NCBI GenBank assembly: GCA_945899335.1
Contig: CAMDIP010000076.1
Coordinates: forward strand, 1 to 6,618
DNA length: 6,618 bases
Direction: 5' to 3'
From: Bordetella parapertussis
GTDB taxonomy: Bacteria; Pseudomonadota; Gammaproteobacteria; Burkholderiales; Burkholderiaceae_C
Position 1 is the first letter of the stretch, and each line of letters opens with the position of its first letter. Positions 1 through 6,332 of this stretch are shown here, piece after piece. The translations under genes were made by a program, and so were the position numbers. Below the pieces are notes generated by a model. The model did no database searches. It worked only from the letters and a program-made list of their open reading frames with translations, and had not been told where the DNA came from.

Positions 1-762
1 GAAGATATACCCGTGGTGGGCCCGCTCACCTTGAACAGCATGACCTTGCATGAAGCGCGTATTGTTCATGAAGGTGCGGATGGACATTTTTGGTTCAGTG
101 TCAGCCCCTGCCGAGGGGGACGCGCGCCCGAACTGGACGACCCCGAGGTTTTGATGTGGACAGGGCGCTTAATGGCACGTATGCATGTGGTGGGGGAGCG
201 AAGCGCTTTTGTTAACAGGCCAGTACTGAACAGGCAAACATTTGGCGAGGTGTCCCGTGACTTGTTGATGGGCAACGGTTGGGTAGCACCTGAGGCGGCA
301 CAACAGTGGCTGAGCCTTTGCAACCAAGCGCTTGAGATGGTGCAAGCACGTATGCCCGAACAGATAAAAATGCTGCGCTTGCATGGCGACTGTCACCCAG
401 GCAATATTTTGTGGACGCCTGAAGGTTTGCCCGAAGCAGGGCCGCACTTTGTGGACTTGGACGATGCCCGCATGGGGCCTGCGGTGCAAGACCTGTGGAT
501 GCTGTTGCATGGCGACGAGATCGAGCGTCGCCAAAAAATCGCCATTGTTTTAGAAGGCTATGAAACCTTGCGCCCGTTTGACATGCAAGAGTTGCAGTGG
601 ATTGAACCGCTGCGCACCTTGCGCATCATCCACTACAGCGCTTGGTTGGCCAGCCGGCAAGACGACCCCGCCTTTCCTATGCACTTTCCGTGGTTTGGCA
701 CAGCAGACTATTGGCGTGGGCAGTGCGACACCTTGCGCGAGCAAATTGAGTTGATGGCTTAA
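1..762 (+). CDS. srkA: Stress response serine/threonine protein kinase SrkA/RdoA (YihE family), 5' partial
   Basis: Cytoplasmic aminoglycoside-phosphotransferase-like (APH fold) Ser/Thr kinase; in E. coli this family protects cells against stress-induced death and belongs to the Cpx regulon. The frame is open from base 1, so the gene begins outside the window; 253 residues are visible and, against a family length of about 330, roughly 80 N-terminal residues (nucleotide-binding lobe) are missing. The GTG at 13 is an internal Val codon, not a start. Visible signatures, numbered from base 1: the catalytic loop [12 protein letters not shown] with Asp130 and Asn135, the metal-binding FVDLDDAR with Asp152, then [14 protein letters not shown], which is diagnostic of SrkA rather than of general APH enzymes. 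The C-terminal [14 protein letters not shown] block also matches SrkA. The gene ends in TAA at 760-762, tail to tail with htpG. No dsbA follows it, unlike the E. coli arrangement. Identity is secure; the physiological role here is inferred from the family. Confidence 0.93.
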   Translation, partial: EDIPVVGPLTLNSMTLHEARIVHEGADGHFWFSVSPCRGGRAPELDDPEVLMWTGRLMARMHVVGERSAFVNRPVLNRQTFGEVSRDLLMGNGWVAPEAAQQWLSLCNQALEMVQARMPEQIKMLRLHGDCHPGNILWTPEGLPEAGPHFVDLDDARMGPAVQDLWMLLHGDEIERRQKIAIVLEGYETLRPFDMQELQWIEPLRTLRIIHYSAWLASRQDDPAFPMHFPWFGTADYWRGQCDTLREQIELMA

Positions 763-2699
763 ACCAACAAGGCATTCACCCGCTTCACATACGCCGCGGG
801 GTCTTCAGGCATGCCGCCTTCGGCCAACAGGGCTTGGTCGAACACGATGTGTGCCAAATCGTGGAAATGAATTTGGCCTTCTGGCGTGTCAAGCTTTTTC
901 ACCAAGGGGTGCTCGGGGTTTACCTCCAAGATGGGCTTGCTCTCGGGGGCGCTTTGGCCAGCTTGCTTCAACATGCGCGCCAGTTGCAGGGATATGCCGT
1001 CGTCTTTCACCACCAAGCACGCAGGTGAATCGACCAAGCGCGAGGTGACACGCACGTCATCGGCTTTGTCTTTCAAAGCCTCTTTCAGTTTGGCCAACAG
1101 GGGCTTGAAAGTTTCGGCGGCTTCCTCGGCGGCCTTCTTTTCTTCGTCGTCTTGCAGCTTGCCCAAATCGAACGCGCCCTTGGCCACGCTTTGCAACGGG
1201 GTGCCGTCAAACTCGTTCAAAAAGCCCAACGCCCATTCGTCCACGCGGTCGCTCATCAGCAGCACTTCAATGCCCTTTTTACGGAACACTTCCAACTGTG
1301 GGCTGTTCTTGGCCGCGGCCAAGCTGTCGGCAGTGATGTAGAAGATGGCATCTTGGCCCTCTTTCATGCGCGCTTTGTAGTCGGCAAAGCCCACGCTCAC
1401 CGTGTCGGTGGTGGAGCTGGCAAAGCGCAGCAACTTGGCGATCTTGTCTTTGTTGGCAAAGTCTTCGCCCAAACCTTCTTTCAAGACCGCGCCAAAGTCT
1501 GTATAGAACTTGGTGAACTTGCCAGCGTCTTTTTTGTCGTCGTCGCTAGCATCCGCAGCGGGTACGTCGTGTTTGGACAGGTCTTCCAGCATGGACAGCA
1601 CGCGGCGGGTGTTGCCCTCGCGGATGGCTTTCACATCGCGGCTTTCTTGCAGCAACTCGCGGCTCACGTTCAGCGGCAAATCGGCGGAGTCCACCACACC
1701 CTTCACAAACCTAAGGTAGGTGGGCAGCAAGGCCTCGGCGTCGTCCATGATGAACACGCGCTTCACATACAGCTTGATGCCGCCTTTTTTATCGCGGTTC
1801 CACAAGTCAAACGGCGCTTTGCTGGGCAGGTACAGCAGCTGGGTGTATTCGATGCTGCCTTCCACCTTGTTGTGGCTCCAAGCCAAGGGCGGCTCAAAGT
1901 CGTGGCTGATGGCTTTGTAAAACTCGGCGTGTTGCTCCTCGCTGATATCCTTTTTCGGGCGGGTCCACAAGGCTGAGGCTTTGTTGATGGTTTCCCATTC
2001 GTCAGCCACCACCATTTCGCCAGGCTGGTCGTTTTCGCCTTCTTTCCATTCCTCTTTGCGCATCAAAATGGGCAAGGCGATGTGGTCGGAGTATTTGTTG
2101 ATGATGGACTTGAGCTTCCAGTTGCTTAAGTACTCGTCTGCGTCGTCGCGCAGATGCAAGATGATGTGGGTGCCGCGCTTGTCTTGGCTGATGGTTTGCA
2201 CCTCAAACTCGCCCGTGCCGCCACTGGTCCAGCGCACGCCTTCAGCCGCTGGTGCCCCAGCGCGGCGGGTTTCCACGCTGATTTTGTCGGCCACGATGAA
2301 GCCTGAGTAAAAGCCTACGCCAAACTGGCCAATCAAAGAGCCTTGGTCTTTGGCGTCGCTTTGCTGGTCGCCGCTCAGTTTGCTCATGAAGTCGCGGGTG
2401 CCGCTCTTGGCGATGGTGCCCAAGTGGTCAATCGCCTCTTGCTCGCTCATGCCAATGCCGTTGTCGCTGATGGTCAGCGTCTTGGCGGCTTTGTCAAACG
2501 CCACGCGAATTTCCAGCGTGGGCGTGTCTTCAAACAAAGCGGCGTTGTTCAGCGCTTCATAGCGCAGCTTGTCGCAAGCGTCAGACGCGTTAGAAATCAG
2601 CTCGCGTAAAAAGATCTCTTTGTTGGAGTACAGCGAGTGGGTGACCAAATGCAGCAGTTGTGCAACTTCGGCTTGAAAGGCGTGTTTTTGGGTGCTCAT
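759..2699 (-). CDS. htpG: Molecular chaperone HtpG (bacterial Hsp90)
   Basis: ATP-dependent cytosolic Hsp90 chaperone acting as a homodimer in folding and remodelling of client proteins, usually with DnaK. The 646 residues compare with about 625 in E. coli. The N-terminal GHKL ATPase domain shows the helix with [16 protein letters not shown] (Glu33, Asn37), DNGIGM (residues 79-84, Asp79 contacting adenine) and the lid glycine motif GQFGVGFYS (124-132). The middle domain shows KRVFIMDD and [15 protein letters not shown], and a C-terminal dimerisation domain follows. A hydrophilic Asp/Lys-rich stretch ([11 protein letters not shown]) sits in the middle domain. The frame is open back to an ATG at 2759, but the added 20 residues are not Hsp90-like and that ATG falls at the transcription start predicted from the heat-shock promoter, so the ATG at 2699 (MSTQKHAF) is chosen. 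No Shine-Dalgarno sequence precedes it; the leader is pyrimidine/A-rich. Likely heat-inducible from the sigma-32 promoter at 2768-2795. Confidence 0.97.
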   Translation of the reverse strand: MSTQKHAFQAEVAQLLHLVTHSLYSNKEIFLRELISNASDACDKLRYEALNNAALFEDTPTLEIRVAFDKAAKTLTISDNGIGMSEQEAIDHLGTIAKSGTRDFMSKLSGDQQSDAKDQGSLIGQFGVGFYSGFIVADKISVETRRAGAPAAEGVRWTSGGTGEFEVQTISQDKRGTHIILHLRDDADEYLSNWKLKSIINKYSDHIALPILMRKEEWKEGENDQPGEMVVADEWETINKASALWTRPKKDISEEQHAEFYKAISHDFEPPLAWSHNKVEGSIEYTQLLYLPSKAPFDLWNRDKKGGIKLYVKRVFIMDDAEALLPTYLRFVKGVVDSADLPLNVSRELLQESRDVKAIREGNTRRVLSMLEDLSKHDVPAADASDDDKKDAGKFTKFYTDFGAVLKEGLGEDFANKDKIAKLLRFASSTTDTVSVGFADYKARMKEGQDAIFYITADSLAAAKNSPQLEVFRKKGIEVLLMSDRVDEWALGFLNEFDGTPLQSVAKGAFDLGKLQDDEEKKAAEEAAETFKPLLAKLKEALKDKADDVRVTSRLVDSPACLVVKDDGISLQLARMLKQAGQSAPESKPILEVNPEHPLVKKLDTPEGQIHFHDLAHIVFDQALLAEGGMPEDPAAYVKRVNALLV

Positions 2700-2729
2700 G
2701 GAATTTGAAAAAACAAAAGTGAAATCAAG

Positions 2730-2754
2730 AAAAAGCGTCAGAATAGGCTGACGC
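2730..2754 (-). terminator. Hairpin plus T-run in the htpG leader (candidate intrinsic terminator)
   Basis: On the minus strand a perfect 7-bp stem (GCGTCAG at 2754-2748 with CTGACGC at 2741-2735) closes a 6-base loop and is followed at once by five T residues (2734-2730). This is intrinsic-terminator architecture, with a short stem containing 5 G-C pairs. It lies downstream of the sigma-32 promoter, so it could end transcripts reading in from the pseudouridine synthase gene. It would also form the extreme 5' end of the htpG heat-shock mRNA, as a stabilising or attenuating stem-loop. Which role applies is not decidable from sequence. Confidence 0.5.
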
Positions 2755-2767
2755 AACATAGATTGTT

Positions 2768-2795
2768 ATATAGGGGTATGGGGAGGGTTTTCAAG
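2768..2795 (-). promoter_or_regulatory. Heat-shock (sigma-32/RpoH) promoter of htpG
   Basis: On the minus strand, CTCCTTGAA contains the sigma-32 -35 hexamer CTTGAA (2795-2790). After exactly 13 bases comes CCCCTATAT (2776-2768), close to the sigma-32 -10 consensus CCCCATnT. The established spacing for this sigma factor is 13-14 bases. The predicted transcript starts near 2763-2759, leaving a leader of about 60 bases before the htpG ATG. The -35 begins only 4 bases after the stop codon of the upstream pseudouridine synthase gene. A shifted CCCCAT (2783-2778) would be only 6 bases from the -35 and is not usable. Consensus match and gene identity agree well. Confidence 0.85.
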
Positions 2796-2799
2796 GAGC

Positions 2800-3576
2800 C
2801 TAAAACACCTCACCCGCCGCCAGATACCGCCACTGCCCCACCGGCAGTTGGCCCAGCGTCACGCGGCCAATGCGCACCCGCTTCAAGCCCACCACACTCA
2901 GGCCCACCAGCTCGCACATGCGCCGAATTTGCCGCTTTTTGCCCTCGCGCAGCACAAAGCGCAGTTGCTCAGGGTTCTGCCAGTCCACCACGGCCGGCTT
3001 CAAGGCTTGGCCGTCCAGCGCCAAGCCGTGGCAAAGCTTGGCCAGTTGCTCGGGCGGAAACAAGGCCTGCACATCGGTTTGCACTTCACCAGCAGGCAGT
3101 CGCCCGTACTGCACACGCACCAAATATTCTTTTTCCACTTGCGAATCCTCGCCAATCAGCTGTCGTGCCACGCGCCCGTCTTGGGTCAGCACCAGCAAGC
3201 CTACCGAGTCGATGTCCAAGCGGCCGGCAGGCGCCAGCCCCATGCGTTGGCGCGGCACAAAGCGGGTGGGGGAGCGGTCGTCGCGCCAGCGGTTTTGCGC
3301 CTCAATCAGGTTGATGGCGGGGGTGTGGCCGTCCTCGGCTTGGCCGCTGACAAAGCCCATGGGCTTATGCAGGATGATGGTGACTTGCTTGTCTTGCTGG
3401 CCACGAGCGAGTTTGTCCACCTCAATGCGGTCCAAGGGGCTGACCGGTTTACCCAGCACCGCCACCTCGCCATTCACCTTGACCCAGCCCTTGGCGATCC
3501 AGTCGTCGGCCTCGCGGCGCGAGCACAAGCCGAGCTCGGCCATGCGTTTGTTCAGTCGGGATGTGGTGTCGCTCAT
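2800..3576 (-). CDS. rluF: rRNA pseudouridine synthase, RsuA/RluB/RluF family (RluF-like)
   Basis: Cytoplasmic enzyme that isomerises a uridine in ribosomal RNA to pseudouridine; the E. coli RluF homologue modifies U2604 of 23S rRNA. The protein has 258 residues. An N-terminal S4 RNA-binding domain (about residues 6-55) begins RLNKRMAELGLCSRREAD, which resembles RluF more than RsuA or RluB. The catalytic domain carries LHKPMGFVS (69-77), the catalytic motif GRLDIDSVGLLVLT with Asp121, KEYLV (149-153) and EGKKRQIRRMC (211-221). About 17 extra residues (roughly 94-117) precede the catalytic motif relative to remembered E. coli RluF. There is no C-terminal basic tail as in E. coli RluF. The ATG at 3576 overlaps the upstream regulator's TGA as ATGA with no Shine-Dalgarno sequence, suggesting translational coupling. 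Family membership is firm; the exact paralogue and target uridine are inferred. Confidence 0.88.
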   Translation of the reverse strand: MSDTTSRLNKRMAELGLCSRREADDWIAKGWVKVNGEVAVLGKPVSPLDRIEVDKLARGQQDKQVTIILHKPMGFVSGQAEDGHTPAINLIEAQNRWRDDRSPTRFVPRQRMGLAPAGRLDIDSVGLLVLTQDGRVARQLIGEDSQVEKEYLVRVQYGRLPAGEVQTDVQALFPPEQLAKLCHGLALDGQALKPAVVDWQNPEQLRFVLREGKKRQIRRMCELVGLSVVGLKRVRIGRVTLGQLPVGQWRYLAAGEVF

Positions 3577-4289
3577 GGGGTGTCGAGTGTATGGCTGCGC
3601 AAGGCGTTGAGGTTGAGCACGCGCACCCCGCCATAGGCCAGCTTGATCCAGCCTTGTGTCACCAAGCGCTGCAAAGCCACATTCACCCTTTGGCGTGACA
3701 AACCCACCAAATACGCCAACTCTTGTTGGGTGATTTGCAGCACCTCACCCACACCTGGAAACAGCACGGGGTTGAACAAAGCCGCCAGACTGCGGGCCAC
3801 ACGGATATCAGGGTTGGTCATGCGGTCAATTTCCCGCGCGGCGATGAACTGGCCTAGGCGTTCATTCAGCTGGTTCATCACAAAGCGGTTAAAACCTATG
3901 GACTGCTCCAACAAACGGTGAAAGCTGTCGATGGGCAAACCCGCCACCACACTGGGGCGAAGCGCTTGCACGTTGTAACGGTAAGGCTCGCGTTTGATCA
4001 CCGTGCCTTCGCCAAACCAGCCGCCTGCAGACAAACCTGCATAAGTGAAGCTGTCGCCTTGCGCGTTGTCAGCGCTCATTTTCAGCAAACCTTGCACCAC
4101 GCCAAACCAGTAGGTGGGTGCTTTGCCAATGCGACACACCCTGTCTCCCATCAATGCGTCACCGACCACGATGTGTGAACTTGCCCAAGCTTTTTCGTCT
4201 GCCGACAAGACCCGTAACCAAGGAATGCTGGCCAACTCGGTGGTGTTCGGTGCGCGACGGCGTTGGTGGAGGGTTAAATCGTTGTTCAT
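3573..4289 (-). CDS. Crp/Fnr-family transcriptional regulator
   Basis: DNA-binding regulator of 238 residues with the Crp/Fnr two-domain plan. The N-terminal cyclic-nucleotide-type beta-roll (about residues 22-128) contains YWFGVVQGLLKM and GGWFGEGTVI..EPYRYNVQAL. A dimerisation helix (about 130-158) follows. The C-terminal winged helix-turn-helix has ITQQELAYLVGLSRQRVNVALQRLVTQGWI (about 186-215) with the recognition helix at SRQRVNVALQRL. The Arg expected to contact a cyclic-nucleotide phosphate appears retained (Arg104), but the following Ser of E. coli Crp is Tyr105. There is one cysteine (Cys52), so an Fnr-type iron-sulfur cluster is excluded. The start is the ATG at 4289; an adjacent in-frame GTG at 4292 is possible, and neither has a clear Shine-Dalgarno sequence. 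The gene diverges from the acyl-CoA ligase operon across a 96-base gap and overlaps the pseudouridine synthase gene by 4 bases. It is a plausible local regulator of the ligase operon; its effector is unknown. Confidence 0.9.
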   Translation of the reverse strand: MNNDLTLHQRRRAPNTTELASIPWLRVLSADEKAWASSHIVVGDALMGDRVCRIGKAPTYWFGVVQGLLKMSADNAQGDSFTYAGLSAGGWFGEGTVIKREPYRYNVQALRPSVVAGLPIDSFHRLLEQSIGFNRFVMNQLNERLGQFIAAREIDRMTNPDIRVARSLAALFNPVLFPGVGEVLQITQQELAYLVGLSRQRVNVALQRLVTQGWIKLAYGGVRVLNLNALRSHTLDTP

Positions 4290-4312
4290 CACATGGGGGT
4301 TGTGGAATCGAC

Positions 4313-4328
4313 TAAGGGACTTCCCTTA
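4313..4328. promoter_or_regulatory. Perfect 7+7 inverted repeat, candidate operator in the divergent promoter region
   Basis: TAAGGGA-CT-TCCCTTA is a perfect inverted repeat with a 2-base spacer. Partly matching CGAC (4309-4312) and GTCG (4332-4335) flanks extend it imperfectly. A symmetric site of this size suits a dimeric regulator such as the neighbouring Crp/Fnr-type protein. It is not the E. coli Crp (TGTGA-N6-TCACA) or Fnr (TTGAT-N4-ATCAA) consensus. Its centre is near the predicted start of the regulator transcript and about 60 bases upstream of the likely ligase start. Confidence 0.45.
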
Positions 4329-4358
4329 ATTGTCGTCGCCAAGACAAAAAAGCGTCAA
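4329..4358 (-). promoter_or_regulatory. Candidate sigma-70 promoter for the Crp/Fnr-type regulator gene
   Basis: On the minus strand TTGACG (4358-4353, 5 of 6 to the -35 consensus) is followed after 18 bases by GACAAT (4334-4329, 4 of 6 to the -10). Transcription would start near 4322, about 33 bases before the regulator's ATG and inside the 4313-4328 palindrome. This is a moderate match and a prediction only. Confidence 0.35.
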
Positions 4359-4367
4359 AGTCGGCCC

Positions 4368-4373
4368 TAATAT
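4368..4373 (+). promoter_or_regulatory. Candidate -10 element for the ligase/ABC transporter operon
   Basis: TAATAT matches the -10 consensus in 5 of 6 positions, but no recognisable -35 hexamer lies 16-18 bases upstream, where the sequence is A-rich. This fits an activator-dependent promoter. Transcription would begin near 4380, only about 6 bases before the ligase ATG, giving a nearly leaderless message, which agrees with the absence of a Shine-Dalgarno sequence. Weak evidence taken alone. Confidence 0.3.
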
Positions 4374-4385
4374 ACGCTCCCTGAC

Positions 4386-6332
4386 ATGAACACCACCTTC
4401 CCTCGATTGCTGTTAGACCATGCGGCCAGCCGGCCGTTGGCCACTGCATTGCGGGAAAAGGAATACGGCATTTGGCAAAGCCTGACATGGCAAGTCTTGG
4501 CCGAGATGGTCAAGGGCTTGGCCTGTGGCTTACACCAAGCCGGCTTGCAACGCGGCGAACATGTGATCGTGGTGGGGGCCAATCGCCCGCGCTTGTACGC
4601 CAGCATGTTGGCGGTGCAAAGTTTGGGTGCTATTCCAGTGCCGCTTTACCAAGACGCTGTCGCCACAGAATATGTATTTCCCATTAACAATGCCGATGTG
4701 CGTTTTGCGGTGGTGGAAAACCAAGAGCAGGTCGATAAGTTGCTGGAAATTCGGCCAGATTGTGAAAAATTGGCGCACATTTTTTTTGACGACCCACGCG
4801 GATTGCGCAACTACCAGCAAGTTGGTTTGGCAAGCCTGTCGGACTTGCAAGACAAGGGCCAGCAGTTTGCCAAGCAAACCCCCACATTTTTCGACAAAGA
4901 AGTGGCCATCAACCAAGCCGACGACGTGGCGGCCATGTTTTTTACCTCGGGTACCACGGGCAACCCCAAGGGGGTGGTGCATACCCACCGCAGTTTGCTA
5001 GACCGTGCCAAAGCTGGCGCAGACTTTGACCATTTAAGCGAAAAAGAAGAAGTCTTGGCCTATATGCCACCTGCCTGGATTGGGCAAAATATTTTCAGCT
5101 ACGCGCAGTGGTTGTGTTGTGGCTATGTGGTGAATTGCCCCGAGTCGGCTGCCACGGTCAATATCGACTTGAAAGAAATTGGTCCCACCTATTACTTCGC
5201 ACCCCCGCGTGTCTTCGAAGGGATGCTCACCACCGTGATGATTCGCATGGAAGATGCAAGCGCGCCCAAGCGCGGTTTGTTTTCCTACTTCATGGACATT
5301 GCCAGACGCTATGGTCCTGCGCGCATGGATGGCCAGTCCATAGGCCTGTGGGGGCAGTTGATTTACGGTCTGGGCAATGTGCTGGTTTACGGTCCTTTAC
5401 GCAACAACCTCGGCTTCTCGCGTGTGCGGGTGGCCTACACCGCCGGTGAAGCGATTGGCCCCGATTTGTTCAATTTCTACCGCGCCATTGGCATCAACTT
5501 AAAGCAGTTGTATGGCTCCACCGAAACCGCCGTATTTGTCTGTCTGCAACCCGACAACCAAGCGCGAGCCGACACCGTGGGTGTGCCTTGTGCGGGCGTA
5601 GAGATCAAGGTGTCAGAGCAGGGCGAGGTGTTGGTCAAGTCTGCCGGCTTGCTCAAAGGCTATTACAAAAATCCTGAAGCCACAGCAGAGGTGTTGACAG
5701 CAGATGGTTGGTACCACACGAATGACGCAGGGTTTATCGACAGCCATGGCCATTTGAAAATCATTGACCGAGTCAAAGACGTGGGGCGCATCCAAGGAGG
5801 CGCGAGCGACGGTGCCATGTTTGCGCCCAAGTATGTGGAAAACAAGCTGAAGTTTTTCCCGCACATCAAAGAGGTGGTGGCTTATGGCGATGGCCGCGAC
5901 AAAGTCTGTGTCATGCTCAATATCGATTTTGAAGCGGTGGGCAATTGGGCAGAGCGACGCAACTTGGGTTATGCAGGCTATACCGATTTGGCGCAAAAGT
6001 CCGAGGTCTACCAACTCATGCTCGAATGTGTGGAAAAGGTCAATGCCGATTTGGCATCAGACGCCTTGCTCGCTGGCAGCCAAATCAGCCGCTTCTTGGT
6101 GCTGCACAAAGAACTTGACGCAGATGACGGCGAACTCACCCGAACCAACAAAGTGCGGCGCGGTTTTATCGCCGAAAAATACGCTGTCTTGGTGGACGCT
6201 TTGTACCAAGGCTTGGCAGAGCAGTTCATTGAAACTGCGGTCAAGTTTGAAGATGGCAGAACCGGCAGTGTCAGCGCTCATTTGCGCTTGATGGATGCGC
6301 GCACCTTCGCCCCAGTGGAGCATGCCGCATGA
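4386..6332 (+). CDS. AMP-forming acyl-CoA ligase (long-chain fatty acid-CoA ligase-like)
   Basis: ANL-superfamily enzyme that activates a carboxylic acid with ATP to an acyl-adenylate and then forms the CoA thioester. The 648 residues match the long-chain acyl-CoA synthetase type. Visible motifs are the phosphate-binding loop TSGTTGNPKG (187-196), YGSTETA (376-382), GWYHTNDAG (441-449) with the ribose-binding Asp447, the hinge region IIDRVKDV (459-466) with Arg462, and the C-terminal TRTNKVRRGF with Lys589 as the probable catalytic lysine. No signal peptide or membrane segment is evident. The start MNTTFPRLLLDHAA suits the family; no Shine-Dalgarno sequence precedes it. The gene overlaps the following LivG-type ATPase by ATGA, so the two are probably co-translated. 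This pairing with a branched-chain amino acid-type ABC transporter suggests import and CoA activation of an organic, aromatic or fatty acid. The actual substrate cannot be read from the sequence. Confidence 0.92.
   Translation: MNTTFPRLLLDHAASRPLATALREKEYGIWQSLTWQVLAEMVKGLACGLHQAGLQRGEHVIVVGANRPRLYASMLAVQSLGAIPVPLYQDAVATEYVFPINNADVRFAVVENQEQVDKLLEIRPDCEKLAHIFFDDPRGLRNYQQVGLASLSDLQDKGQQFAKQTPTFFDKEVAINQADDVAAMFFTSGTTGNPKGVVHTHRSLLDRAKAGADFDHLSEKEEVLAYMPPAWIGQNIFSYAQWLCCGYVVNCPESAATVNIDLKEIGPTYYFAPPRVFEGMLTTVMIRMEDASAPKRGLFSYFMDIARRYGPARMDGQSIGLWGQLIYGLGNVLVYGPLRNNLGFSRVRVAYTAGEAIGPDLFNFYRAIGINLKQLYGSTETAVFVCLQPDNQARADTVGVPCAGVEIKVSEQGEVLVKSAGLLKGYYKNPEATAEVLTADGWYHTNDAGFIDSHGHLKIIDRVKDVGRIQGGASDGAMFAPKYVENKLKFFPHIKEVVAYGDGRDKVCVMLNIDFEAVGNWAERRNLGYAGYTDLAQKSEVYQLMLECVEKVNADLASDALLAGSQISRFLVLHKELDADDGELTRTNKVRRGFIAEKYAVLVDALYQGLAEQFIETAVKFEDGRTGSVSAHLRLMDARTFAPVEHAA

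Noticed and set aside
13..15. GTG at 13 as the start of the kinase gene.
   Set aside because: The frame is open to base 1 with residues EDIP that fit the family, and starting here would remove most of the N-terminal lobe; the true start lies left of the window.
1152..1976. A 274-codon open frame on the plus strand opposite htpG.
   Set aside because: It is antisense to a clearly identified Hsp90 gene, its translation shows no recognisable domain, and long antisense frames are expected opposite codon-biased genes in GC-rich DNA.
2700..2759. A 20-residue N-terminal extension of HtpG starting at the ATG at 2759, hydrophobic enough to suggest a signal peptide.
   Set aside because: The ATG lies at the predicted sigma-32 transcription start, the hairpin would fall inside the coding sequence, and bacterial HtpG is cytosolic and begins at the [12 protein letters not shown] start.
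2778..2783. CCCCAT on the minus strand as the heat-shock -10 element.
   Set aside because: It is only 6 bases from the CTTGAA -35, well short of the 13-14 required; the adjacent CCCCTATAT has correct spacing.
2848..3636. Plus-strand open frames of 262 and 246 codons (2848-3636 and 2870-3610) opposite the pseudouridine synthase gene.
   Set aside because: The minus-strand protein has every family motif, whereas these translations are low-complexity shadows rich in His/Gln/Ala or in Ser/Arg.
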